Shown piece after piece: positions 8,687 through 17,207 of a stretch of 64,000 nt of DNA; the first letter of the stretch is position 1; the number at the start of each line of letters is the position of its first letter. Both the position numbers and the translations under genes were made by a program. Under the pieces are notes generated by a model. It worked only from the letters and a program-made list of their open reading frames with translations. It was not told the origin of the DNA and searched no databases. The stretch spans positions 806,001 through 870,000 of the forward strand of contig CAXHTR010000001.1 of NCBI GenBank assembly GCA_964019655.1. The letters run 5' to 3'. The stretch comes from Perkinsela sp. pyNocScin1 (taxonomy: Eukaryota; Euglenozoa; Kinetoplastea; Prokinetoplastida; Perkinselidae).

Positions 8687-10378
8687 TTATGCGTCGCAAA
8701 ACATGCCGAGCAACGAAAGGTCTTTTCGTAGCTGACGGTGAATTCTTGAGTGAGCTTTTGGAATGGAAGCACCCCCTTCAACTTCGATGTAGCCTTCTAT
8801 ACTGGGCAGGGTGCCGGTGTATTCAATAAAATGCTGCGCTGTCTCGTAAATAAGTCCGTCATTGTCAGCAGTCGTATTTTCTGTGATTTTTTTCTTCACA
8901 GCGAAGTTCATAACTGCATCTTTCGAAACAGTGCTCACAACACGGTCAATGATATCGAATATCTCCTGTAGATATGGGGTCAGCATTGTCTTTCGCTTGC
9001 CAAAATACAAGTGAAACTCTTCACTATTGAGTGGCTTTTGCTTGGCTACGCGTGCAAGAAGGCCGTTCGGTAGAAGTGCATGCCAGCTCTCATCCAATTC
9101 TCTACATTTCGCGTCGCGCCATTGAAAAAGCTCTCGTAGAAGCGAAATTTGCTGAGCATCCATGTCACTATAGTGCTTGAAGAACATATCATCGCATGAT
9201 TCCTCGTCTGTGCTTGTGTGGCCATACAGCGTCAAACATAATTGCCTCGATTCTTCCCACACCATCTTCAGCAAATTGCTATTTGAGGAGTCTTCATCAT
9301 TCATAGCAAGCATATTGCGCAGTCTGAGGTAGCAGAATATCAGGTAGTGGGTATCCTCTCTCGCGTACTGAAGCATACCATCGCTCAATGGCCGAATGCG
9401 CCAATCTGCAAGTTGATATGCTTTATCCACTGAGACACCGCACAAAAACTTCAAAAGATATCCCAGCCCACGAGGTTGCCGCAGCCGCTGTAAAGCGATA
9501 CCCGTATCAAACATGTTACAGACGTAGAGTCCAAAATCCCGCTGTAACCACTTGATATCTTCTGCAGCCCCATGGAAGATTTTCACAATTGATGGTGACA
9601 AAAATGCATCTTTTAGTACCCACATGTGCTTTCTTAATGTAATGACATCGATAATGTAGTCTACTTTTCGGGTACTAAGTTGCATGAGACATGTAAGTCC
9701 GAAGTAGGAGTGATACTGATGATGTTCAAGATCCACTGCGAATTCATCGACCATTTTTAGCTCTTTTGAAAGCTCTTCTAAGCCTTCTACTGTTGAAATA
9801 TGCTGAAATGATATTTCTTCTAATGTTGGACATTGAATCTCGGGGCAACTTTGTAGTTGAGCCTGGGGTATTGGCCATCCAGATATGTAATCTTCGTAAG
9901 GGTGCTCGCCCGCATTGCCGAGTACGAAGTTATTTGTATTATCACGGTAAAAGGGACTGAATACTTTCTGGGTGTTATCGGGCTCTGGGTCGAGCTTCGG
10001 TCTCGGAACTTTTGAGTTCTCTGAGAATTGAGTCTCCATTAAAGTTTCTTCTTTTTTTTCGCTATGTGACCCTTCCAAAAAACAGTCTATGCAATTCTCA
10101 ACTGTTTTCATTCCACTTTCTATCTCTTTATTGATGATCTCGGACATTTCCAAGTAATTTCCTTGCTCACTAAGACCATGTAAAACATTTGTTGCAGCTG
10201 GACAGAGCTTACCTATACACGCTAACAACTGAGATGCAATAGAGTCAATTGGATCACTAAAAGTCTCGAAAACTGAAACATACTCGTAGTCATCACCTTG
10301 CGGAAGCTTATCGATGGCTTTCTTCAGCTTCGCAAATGAATTTAATGCTCTAGTATTGGTGCTTTCGAGATCGCTCAT
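8687..10378 (-). CDS. RRP6: Exosome-associated 3'-5' exoribonuclease RRP6/EXOSC10
   Basis: The 563-residue protein has a helical N-terminal region (about 1-150, the PMC2NT-like part). A DEDD-Y exonuclease domain follows, with FAVDLEHH (D216, E218), HGAAEDIKWLQ (D274) and YAREDTHYL (Y338, D342). A HRDC domain follows (ISLLRELFQWRD.., about residues 395-470). This is the exact RRP6 arrangement. The protein processes rRNA, snoRNA and snRNA 3' ends and degrades aberrant nuclear RNA, with the core exosome as partner. The protein is shorter than human EXOSC10, lacking the long C-terminal lasso, as is common in protists. It is the first gene of the minus-strand block, directly next to the strand-switch region. 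Confidence 0.93.
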   Translation of the reverse strand: MSDLESTNTRALNSFAKLKKAIDKLPQGDDYEYVSVFETFSDPIDSIASQLLACIGKLCPAATNVLHGLSEQGNYLEMSEIINKEIESGMKTVENCIDCFLEGSHSEKKEETLMETQFSENSKVPRPKLDPEPDNTQKVFSPFYRDNTNNFVLGNAGEHPYEDYISGWPIPQAQLQSCPEIQCPTLEEISFQHISTVEGLEELSKELKMVDEFAVDLEHHQYHSYFGLTCLMQLSTRKVDYIIDVITLRKHMWVLKDAFLSPSIVKIFHGAAEDIKWLQRDFGLYVCNMFDTGIALQRLRQPRGLGYLLKFLCGVSVDKAYQLADWRIRPLSDGMLQYAREDTHYLIFCYLRLRNMLAMNDEDSSNSNLLKMVWEESRQLCLTLYGHTSTDEESCDDMFFKHYSDMDAQQISLLRELFQWRDAKCRELDESWHALLPNGLLARVAKQKPLNSEEFHLYFGKRKTMLTPYLQEIFDIIDRVVSTVSKDAVMNFAVKKKITENTTADNDGLIYETAQHFIEYTGTLPSIEGYIEVEGGASIPKAHSRIHRQLRKDLSLLGMFCDA

Positions 10379-10671
10379 TGTACGAGAAAATAGAGATATT
10401 TTATGAAGAGTCGCTGCCTAACACATGGTTGATGCTATGAATTATAAAAATTTTACTTGTTTTTTCATGAATGAAAATGTGAATTGGAGGGCTATTTATT
10501 TCCCCTAATTACTGCTCAATCGCTGAATGCTTCGATCTTCTTTCCTGCCCTCGAAATCTTCTGAACACAAGAGAAAATATCGAATTAGAAAAATCCTAAT
10601 GAGGTGATAGAAGTGAGCGTACAAGGAAGGAAAAGAACACATACTTATTAATGCACAGTTAATACTCTAAA
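10379..10671. promoter_or_regulatory. Divergent strand-switch region, likely bidirectional transcription start
   Basis: This 293-bp AT-rich gap separates the last minus-strand gene (RRP6, start at 10378) from the first plus-strand gene (start at 10672). All eight genes to the left are on the minus strand and all host genes to the right are on the plus strand. In kinetoplastids, divergent strand-switch regions are where RNA polymerase II starts polycistronic transcription both ways. No TATA box or other motif is evident. Its role is inferred from layout only. Confidence 0.7.
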
Positions 10672-11130
10672 ATGCTCTTTCGCCGAATAGTTAATCAAAT
10701 CAGGGACAAATTTAACAAATCAACGAACGTGGGAAATGCTGCGCCTAGTAAACAGATAAATATTGCGAAAACTAAAGTGACTCCAGTTCCATCTGACCAG
10801 CTATCAGAAACGAAGAAAGAAGAACCGGAGGGGTACATTTCGGTTGCAAAGAACAATTTACGATCATTCCTCAGTCCTATAGACGATGGTCAAATATACG
10901 GAGGAAAAGAGGGTAAAAAACCACTTAATGATTGGGCAATCTGGGTCGAACGTACTTGGGAGTGCTGTTGTGGACATAGATTTCGAGCACCTGGAATTTG
11001 GGTTCCTTCAGAGCCTGCGATGTGCGAAGCTCCTGGGTGCCCGAATCCAAAATTCTTTACATTGGGCTGCAACAAGCACTTTTTGGAGGCAGGAAACAAA
11101 GGTGTTATCACGGTCCCCCCGAAGAAATGA
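10672..11130 (+). CDS. Hypothetical Cys/His-rich protein, first gene of the plus-strand unit
   Basis: The 152-residue protein begins with a basic amphipathic N-terminus (MLFRRIVNQIRDKFNKS), which could be a mitochondrial presequence. A charged linker follows. The C-terminal half has a compact Cys/His cluster: W.CCCGH.F near residues 100-106, C..PGC near residues 122-127, then a further Cys and His. This looks like a small zinc-binding domain, but I do not recognise a family. A mitochondrial ribosomal or RNA-metabolism protein is possible. The ATG is the first in frame, and the position fits the first gene of a transcription unit. Confidence 0.55.
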   Translation: MLFRRIVNQIRDKFNKSTNVGNAAPSKQINIAKTKVTPVPSDQLSETKKEEPEGYISVAKNNLRSFLSPIDDGQIYGGKEGKKPLNDWAIWVERTWECCCGHRFRAPGIWVPSEPAMCEAPGCPNPKFFTLGCNKHFLEAGNKGVITVPPKK

Positions 11131-11298
11131 TGCTTTCGATCTCGGGGCACTCTACATTTAGGAGCATGCACTAAAGACGAGCCTAGTTAGCATGCTCACT
11201 TCAGCGTGGTTTCCAATGCAGGTTGAATTGTTTTTTTCTAAGAAAGATTGGCCGGTTCGAATTATTTTGTTTTGAACTCAAGTTTTGGCTTTCAATTA

Positions 11299-11937
11299 AT
11301 GTCGATACGACAGCAAATAGAAAGGCTCGATGCGTTGTTGAGCAAAGCAGAAAATTCAGAATGTTTTGACTGCACTTCTCGGCAACCACGTTGGTTATCA
11401 ATAAACAATGGTGTATTTATTTGCATACGCTGTGCGGGCATTCATCGATCTCTTGGGATTAATATTTCGAAAGTAAGATCGTTAACAATGGATATTCTCG
11501 ATGAAGAGACTATTCAATTTATGAAAAACGCCGGTAATGGTGTAGGGAAGAGAATCTTTGAAACAAACTTGCCGCGCAACTATCATAAGCCCACAGATGC
11601 CACGCCTATCCAGCAGCTTGAAAAGATTATACATGATAAGTGGGTAAGAAAGATCTATGCTACATCACAATGGAAAGATCTTCTAGAGAGTGCCAAGCAT
11701 AGAAAGTCTCTAGGAACAAAAAGAAATGAAACTCAACCTTCTTCAAAAAAAGCTATTCCAACCGAGCCACCTCGTGATACTCAAAGTGAGCCACGTGATC
11801 TAATTGGTTTTTCGTGGAACTCCAAGAAATCTGCCACACCTATGACAACAGTTGATGACATTTTCCAATCGAATGGAAGTGACCGAAAAGAAGTATGCAT
11901 GAAATCCATCCTTGCGGCATTTGATTCCCCTTTGTAA
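11299..11937 (+). CDS. ArfGAP-domain protein (SMAP-like)
   Basis: The 212-residue protein starts at the ATG at 11299 (MSIRQQIERL). It carries the ArfGAP zinc finger CFDC..C..C with 16 residues between the pairs, the WLSINNGVFIC core, and the arginine-finger segment GIHRSLG within the first 60 residues. These are the elements that stimulate GTP hydrolysis by Arf-family GTPases in vesicle trafficking. The domain placement at the extreme N-terminus and the short polar C-terminal tail resemble the SMAP/AGE2 group. A 17-residue in-frame extension to an ATG at 11248 exists but adds residues before the family's normal start. Confidence 0.9.
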   Translation: MSIRQQIERLDALLSKAENSECFDCTSRQPRWLSINNGVFICIRCAGIHRSLGINISKVRSLTMDILDEETIQFMKNAGNGVGKRIFETNLPRNYHKPTDATPIQQLEKIIHDKWVRKIYATSQWKDLLESAKHRKSLGTKRNETQPSSKKAIPTEPPRDTQSEPRDLIGFSWNSKKSATPMTTVDDIFQSNGSDRKEVCMKSILAAFDSPL

Positions 11938-11955
11938 ATGTGATGCATATAAAGA

Positions 11956-12906
11956 ATGTCTCTTTTGTTACTTACTCGACAGTATTGCGTACAGAGTTTA
12001 GATCTATGTTTGATGAAAATACCGCCGATTTTCATCCCCACTAGAGGGCGATGGATGAAGACAACAGCAACATGGGACTTGCTCGCCCTTGAAGGTATCG
12101 AGTGCACACTCGTAGTGGAGCCTATGGAAAAGGCACTCTACAAAGAATTCTTACGAAGCAAGGGCTATAATAAGATTGAAATCGAAGTTCTTCCTTTAGA
12201 TAATATGGGTATCGGATACGCACGTGATTACATTCTCTGCTGCTTGGCACCCCAGAGCTCGTGGTTTTGGATGATTGATGATGATATTCAGCGCTTTTAT
12301 GCGTACCGGAAATCAACGCAAGAAATAGAAGAAATTTCAGTTGGTCTCGCCCTACGAATAGCCAGCCCAGATGACGCTCTCTCCATCGAGCCCAAAGCGT
12401 GCATAATCGGCATGGAGTATTTCCAATTCATGCATAAGGGTGCAAGCGAAGGCGTGCACTACCGGACGAATAGCTACGCGAACATCTGCGTCTGTATGAA
12501 TAGATCCCTATTTCCTGCTAAGGCTGGTCATGTAATTCGCTATCGCTTCCCCGTGCGTGAGGATTATGATCTCTGTATGCAAGTGATTGCAAGTGGTGGT
12601 GCAACTTTCAGATTTCGGTGCGTGGGCTTTAGTGCACCCGCTATGGGTGCAGCAGAGGGTGGAATGACGCCATTTTACAGATTGAAGCAAGAAATGATTC
12701 GAAAATGCAATCTTTTGATGCTTGCTTTGTGGGGAGATGAAGTTTGTAAAGAAATCACCAGAGGAACTGGTAAGAGCCGGAGGTTGGACGTCAAAGTTTC
12801 GTGGCGGACTCTCGAAAAGATGTCAGAACGTGCATTAGAGGGTCAGCCGCCTGCCGAAGATGTCATAAAAATGTGGACTGCAAAAAATGCATCCTGGAGT
12901 TTTTAA
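11956..12906 (+). CDS. GT-A-fold glycosyltransferase resembling the TET/JBP-associated (base J) glucosyltransferase family
   Basis: The frame is 316 residues; an internal ATG at 12013 (MKIPPIFIPTRGRW) is the more likely start and gives 297. The nucleotide-sugar-binding strand reads IPTRGR. It is followed by the ..GIGYARDYIL segment and a metal-binding WFWMIDDDIQRF motif. Near the C-terminus come FPVREDYDLCMQ and an AEGGMTPFYR segment. This order matches the TAGT family, which includes phage glycosyltransferases and the trypanosome enzyme that glucosylates hydroxymethyl-uracil to make base J. I infer, without alignment, a base J glucosyltransferase-like role. A different GT-A enzyme remains possible. 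It is the third gene from the strand-switch region. Confidence 0.6.
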   Translation: MSLLLLTRQYCVQSLDLCLMKIPPIFIPTRGRWMKTTATWDLLALEGIECTLVVEPMEKALYKEFLRSKGYNKIEIEVLPLDNMGIGYARDYILCCLAPQSSWFWMIDDDIQRFYAYRKSTQEIEEISVGLALRIASPDDALSIEPKACIIGMEYFQFMHKGASEGVHYRTNSYANICVCMNRSLFPAKAGHVIRYRFPVREDYDLCMQVIASGGATFRFRCVGFSAPAMGAAEGGMTPFYRLKQEMIRKCNLLMLALWGDEVCKEITRGTGKSRRLDVKVSWRTLEKMSERALEGQPPAEDVIKMWTAKNASWSF

Positions 12907-12979
12907 ACTTAGAACATTTCTTTTTTCTTGTGCTATACCTTTTTCCTGCATAGGCGTCCTTTGCTTCGAGAGCTAACTA

Positions 12980-13168
12980 ATGCATAGAACAGCTGTATCT
13001 CTTGGGGTTCAAAAGATTCATGAGCCACTTCCATCTCCAATGAAGCACGTTCAAGAGCGAGGGATGACCTTCCATCAGACTTTGAAAGCAAAGCATTTCT
13101 TTCGCGGTGTCCCCATGATGTCTGGATTCGCGTGCATGTGCTATTATCTGCTGAAGAATGAACACTGA
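12980..13168 (+). CDS. Candidate small membrane protein (62 residues)
   Basis: This short frame lies in an otherwise empty 349-bp gap between two plus-strand genes. It starts with ATG, is basic in its first 40 residues, and has a hydrophobic segment near the end (FACMCYYLL). That size and layout are common for small subunits of mitochondrial inner-membrane complexes, but nothing identifies it. A shadow frame exists on the other strand. Its orientation and spacing with neighbours are the main support. Confidence 0.4.
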   Translation: MHRTAVSLGVQKIHEPLPSPMKHVQERGMTFHQTLKAKHFFRGVPMMSGFACMCYYLLKNEH

Positions 13169-13255
13169 GTTAATGTAAGAAAAAGAGCCTACTGTTTATA
13201 ACTGCTTCAGTTATTTCTCATAAATATCATTTAATCCTCATATCATTCATACGAA

Positions 13256-14431
13256 ATGCCACCGAAAAAGAAGGAAGAGTTCGTCCCAAAGACTGTCATT
13301 CTTGGGCGTCCCGGGATGAGCTTGAAAATGGGAGTTGTAGGCCTGCCGAACGTTGGAAAGTCATCATTTTTCAATTTGCTTTCAAAGCAGAATGTCCCCG
13401 CTGAGAACTTTCCATTCTGCACCATCGATCCTAATCTCGCCAAGATTCCTTTGCCTGATTCAAGGTACGACATGCTCTGCCAAATATTCAAGCCGAAGAG
13501 TGAAGTTCCTGCAATGCTGCAAGTGACGGACATTGCCGGTCTTGTTAAAGGAGCAGCTGAAGGCCAGGGGCTTGGAAACGCTTTCATGAGTCACATTAGC
13601 GCAGTTGATGGAATCTTCCACATGATTCGTGCTTTCGAAGATGATATGATCTCACACGTTGAAGGTGAGGTTGATCCAGTTAGGGATCTTGAGATCATCT
13701 TTGAAGAGCTTGTCAAGAAAGACCAAGAAACGATCGACAATCTCATAGCCAAGGTCAAGCCTATCGTTGATCGAGGCATCGATAAGACACAGAAGGTTAA
13801 CCTTGACTACCTCATGAAAATCAAAGAAGTGCTAGCTGATGGAAAGCAGATCAGATGCGCGCAGTGGAATACGAAGGAAATCGAGTACCTCAACACTATC
13901 CAGCTTCTGACAGCGAAGCCCGCTATCTTCCTCGTCAATCTTTCTGCGAGAGACTTCTTGCGTAAGAAGAATAAATACCTTCCGAAAATCAAGGAGTGGG
14001 TTGACAAGCAGACGAGTGAGCTCATGATCCCTTTCTCAGTGGAAATTGAACAGCAGATCTTCGATATGCCTGCCGAAGATGCGGCACAGTTCTGTAAAGA
14101 TAATGGATGTAAATCGCTGCTTCCGAAAATCATCACCGAGGCATACCACTGCATAAATCTTATGCATTTCTTCACGGCAGGAGAGGACGAGGTGAAGTGC
14201 TGGACCGTTCAACGGGGCGTAAAAGCTCCTCAGGCTGCGGGTCGTATCCACACAGATATGGAGAATGGGTTCATTTGCGCCGAAGTCGTGCACTGGGAAG
14301 ATTTTGAAAACCTGAAAGATCTTGCGGAATGCAAAGAAACAGGAAAGCTACGCCAAGAAGGTAAGACATACGAGGTGCAAAATGGTGACATTCTCCATTT
14401 CCGCTTCAACACATCTAAAGGTAAGAAATAA
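13256..14431 (+). CDS. OLA1: Obg-like ATPase 1 (OLA1/YchF)
   Basis: The 391-residue protein begins MPPKKKEE and has the P-loop GLPNVGKSSFFNLL (from about residue 29). It also has the DIAGLVKGA G3 segment, and the modified G4-region FLVNLSARDF in place of NKxD. That replacement lets OLA1/YchF prefer ATP over GTP. The C-terminal TGS domain carries RGVKAPQAAGRIHTDME and FRFNTSKGKK. Length and every motif match eukaryotic OLA1. The protein is a cytosolic translation- and stress-related ATPase. It lies between a small frame and a mitochondrial-type gene in the same direction. Confidence 0.96.
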   Translation: MPPKKKEEFVPKTVILGRPGMSLKMGVVGLPNVGKSSFFNLLSKQNVPAENFPFCTIDPNLAKIPLPDSRYDMLCQIFKPKSEVPAMLQVTDIAGLVKGAAEGQGLGNAFMSHISAVDGIFHMIRAFEDDMISHVEGEVDPVRDLEIIFEELVKKDQETIDNLIAKVKPIVDRGIDKTQKVNLDYLMKIKEVLADGKQIRCAQWNTKEIEYLNTIQLLTAKPAIFLVNLSARDFLRKKNKYLPKIKEWVDKQTSELMIPFSVEIEQQIFDMPAEDAAQFCKDNGCKSLLPKIITEAYHCINLMHFFTAGEDEVKCWTVQRGVKAPQAAGRIHTDMENGFICAEVVHWEDFENLKDLAECKETGKLRQEGKTYEVQNGDILHFRFNTSKGKK

Positions 14432-14518
14432 TCGGCTCAGTATGAACTTATCGTCGATGAATTCTTCGATTTCTCCTTTCATTAAAAATCTGTTATCATT
14501 TCCACACTTTCTACCCCG

Positions 14519-14920
14519 ATGATTCGTGCGTTCAGTCTGTTACTTCGCAAGCCTCGGACAATTTCCACATCTAGAAAAGGTCTCGCTCGGCCTCGAAGCC
14601 ATTCCAACGCTTTAGCAGTCACAAGCTCATCTAAAAGACCACAGAGAAGCATACTTGCAAAAATCGACAGCGTCAGCACGAGTGTGAATATGCTAACCAG
14701 GGCGCTGTCGTCATCAGCTGCAGCGCCCAATCTACGCAAAGATCTCGCGTCGTCGGAGAAGAAGATTAATCGTGAGGACCTCTTTGATTCCATTTCAATG
14801 TTCCCTGGGCTGACCATGCGGGAGCACTGTGTGCGAAACGGCATTCCACCACACATGGCCGGTAAGTATCTTGCATCTTTGAATGCACTGCGCCTCGTGA
14901 AAGAATGTCCTAAAAGTTAA
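14519..14920 (+). CDS. Hypothetical protein with mitochondrial presequence
   Basis: The 133-residue protein begins with MIRAFSLLLRKPRTISTSRK, which is rich in Arg, Ser and Leu and free of acidic residues, as in mitochondrial presequences. Residues about 80-133 form a predicted helical domain (REDLFDSISMFPG.TMREHCV..GIPPHMAGKYLASLNALRLV) with a helix-turn-helix look. I do not recognise it. The next gene also appears mitochondrial. A mitochondrial ribosomal protein is possible but not shown. Confidence 0.55.
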   Translation: MIRAFSLLLRKPRTISTSRKGLARPRSHSNALAVTSSSKRPQRSILAKIDSVSTSVNMLTRALSSSAAAPNLRKDLASSEKKINREDLFDSISMFPGLTMREHCVRNGIPPHMAGKYLASLNALRLVKECPKS

Positions 14921-15024
14921 CCTGCTCATTCTATCGACGTGCGGTTGTACATAATGTACTGCTTCACTTTTTGCCACTCTAGCAGCAAACGTTGCCTGAT
15001 TTACATATTTCATGTCATCGTAAC

Positions 15025-17100
15025 ATGCTCTATCTGACACTTCGGCGCGCATACCATTCCGCTTTACGACCACCACCAATATCAGCAGAAGAGCGCGTAC
15101 AGACAGCCAAGAACGCCTTGCTCGCGTTTAATGTCATGATAGTGCAGAGCATCCAGCCCGACGTTTTCATGTACACGCACTTGATCCGCATCATGGGTGA
15201 CGCTGGCTACGAGTGGCAAGCGTACAAGTTCTTCGCCCGTATGCTTGAACAAGGAGTCACGCCGCTGCCTGAGACGTATGCAGCCCTCAAAGCCGCGACA
15301 CATAAGCGTAGGACGTCTTTGCATGAGGATATCCAGAAGAAACTCGAGGAGGTATGGCAGAAGATGCCGGATGATATCGCAGCTGAGCTTGACCGCATGG
15401 AAGAGTCGCAACGCCTCACGCTTGCCAGCGACGTTGCGAAGATGCATGATGGTAAACTTATCCCAGCGCACATTTTGGAAAGTTCGGAGCGGTTTAATGG
15501 CAATATGGAGGCTCTCCCAGCGAGTGCACTGCTTGATCGTAAGCCACAAGCTAGTCCGTCAGAGCATAGTGAAGACTCGAGTGTTTCCACCGAGGTTGCC
15601 GGCACGCAGCGTAATAGTTCGTACGCCTCACTAAAAATTGATAGCCCCGCACTCACGTGGGAGACATTCAAAGCTGCCCAGGAGGCGAGCAAGAATGAAG
15701 CAAAGCGAATGAAGCCCGATGAGCGTGGGAAAGCGCTCGAAGGGCTGCAGATCCTCCACGATGATGAGCTTCGAATTTTTCTGACGATCCATCGCCAGCT
15801 CCGGCATGGCGAGCGCGCAGAGCTCATTGATCGTATAATCGATAATGTGCCATTTGCCGATGTTATGGCTATGCTCAGTAGGCGTGTCGATTTCTTTGTG
15901 CACATGCGAAGAGAATTCAAGCGAGTTTTAGATCTCGAAAAGGGTGACAATGCTTCACTCCAAGCCATTGACGATGCAGTGCGTCCTATTCCGAATATGA
16001 CGCGAGACACATCATTCGAGAATATTGAAAGCTCACTCAGCGCGGTCGAAGAGCAGCTCGCGATGCGGCAAACAGAAAACCATGGTAAGAGTACGCGTGT
16101 GATGTACACGCCGTGGGGCTTCATCAAAGAGCCCATCTTCAAGGAACCGAAGCGGGGTATCATTAACCCCGAGCGAACGCTGACATTGAGCGAGGAAGAA
16201 GAAAAGTCAATTGTTACAGCTGCCAACGCGAGTGAGCTTGACACTATTCCACCACGATTACTACGCCAGTTCGCTCGGCAACATGGGCTGAAGTGGAATC
16301 GCAAAGGAAATGGCATGTATGAGAATATTCGCTTCTATGTCATGCATTGCATGAATGGGAAAAAGGAGGAATCATCCGAAAGTAAAGACAAGGAAGTGGG
16401 CACTGCCCCAGTGCAGAGAGAACAAACAAACAGCGCGAAGCCAAGCCCCATGGAAATGCTCCAGGTTATCGCTCGGTACGGTGCTGAGGTCAAGGCAGTC
16501 GATGATGATAACTTGAACGCTCATATCAAAACGCTAATGGACAGGCAGCGCCGTATGAAGATCCGAAACGAGCTTGAGCGCAGCAAGGAGAAATCTCGGT
16601 CAGAAATCCCAGAGCTCATCAGACATCGCATGAAGCGAGCTGGCGTGGAACCTTTCGATGAGATCGTCGAAGATACCATCAGTGAAGACAAAGCTTTTGA
16701 TACAAACGAGCCGTGGGCGGTGGAAACGGCAGAAGATGACATTTCCATGCCGAAAACGATTCTACAAACTGCATCTGCCAGCGGAAAGCATGCGCCAAAG
16801 AGGGAAACGTACGAGCACACAGGGGTGGCGTATGAAGAGGCCAACTTTGGACACTTTCGCGTGAAGCAACCAGAGCACACAGGCTGCAATGCGCAGGTCG
16901 TAGCGAGGCTACAAGCTGAGCGAGACTCGCTTTTAGAGAAGAAGGCGAGACGGCCACTCAATCGAACGGACGAGCGACGGCTGTCGCGATGCAAGAAACA
17001 CCTATTTCGAAAGCAGGCCCAGCTCAACCGGGCGAAATATCGCAAAGAAAACCCACCGAATATCACCAAAGAGCGGAAGCGTATGCAAAATCGACTCTAA
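15025..17100 (+). CDS. Large mitochondrial protein with a PPR-like segment
   Basis: The protein is 691 residues from the ATG at 15025 (MLYLTLRRAYHSALRPPP), a typical mitochondrial presequence; the frame extends upstream only through a TTG. Residues about 25-100 resemble pentatricopeptide repeats (..QPDVFMYTHLIRIMGDAGYEW.. then ..YKFFARMLEQGVTP). The middle is acidic and helical. The last 70 residues are strongly basic (..RRPLNRTDERRLSRCKK..), suggesting RNA contact. Kinetoplastid mitochondria have many PPR proteins in the ribosome and RNA-processing complexes. The exact complex cannot be named. The C-terminal region may be a separate basic tail. Confidence 0.6.
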   Translation: MLYLTLRRAYHSALRPPPISAEERVQTAKNALLAFNVMIVQSIQPDVFMYTHLIRIMGDAGYEWQAYKFFARMLEQGVTPLPETYAALKAATHKRRTSLHEDIQKKLEEVWQKMPDDIAAELDRMEESQRLTLASDVAKMHDGKLIPAHILESSERFNGNMEALPASALLDRKPQASPSEHSEDSSVSTEVAGTQRNSSYASLKIDSPALTWETFKAAQEASKNEAKRMKPDERGKALEGLQILHDDELRIFLTIHRQLRHGERAELIDRIIDNVPFADVMAMLSRRVDFFVHMRREFKRVLDLEKGDNASLQAIDDAVRPIPNMTRDTSFENIESSLSAVEEQLAMRQTENHGKSTRVMYTPWGFIKEPIFKEPKRGIINPERTLTLSEEEEKSIVTAANASELDTIPPRLLRQFARQHGLKWNRKGNGMYENIRFYVMHCMNGKKEESSESKDKEVGTAPVQREQTNSAKPSPMEMLQVIARYGAEVKAVDDDNLNAHIKTLMDRQRRMKIRNELERSKEKSRSEIPELIRHRMKRAGVEPFDEIVEDTISEDKAFDTNEPWAVETAEDDISMPKTILQTASASGKHAPKRETYEHTGVAYEEANFGHFRVKQPEHTGCNAQVVARLQAERDSLLEKKARRPLNRTDERRLSRCKKHLFRKQAQLNRAKYRKENPPNITKERKRMQNRL

Positions 17101-17207
17101 AGAGCCTTGATCACGTATTTTGTCTAGAATTTCCCCCAAACAAGCCATTTTTGAGTATTTTCTACGAATTACCAGTCAAATGTACTAATTCTAGGCCTTG
17201 AAAGAGC

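Noticed and set aside
14855-14880. Possible intron start (GGTAAGTAT)
   Set aside because: It lies inside a continuous open frame with no matching acceptor, so it is ordinary coding sequence.
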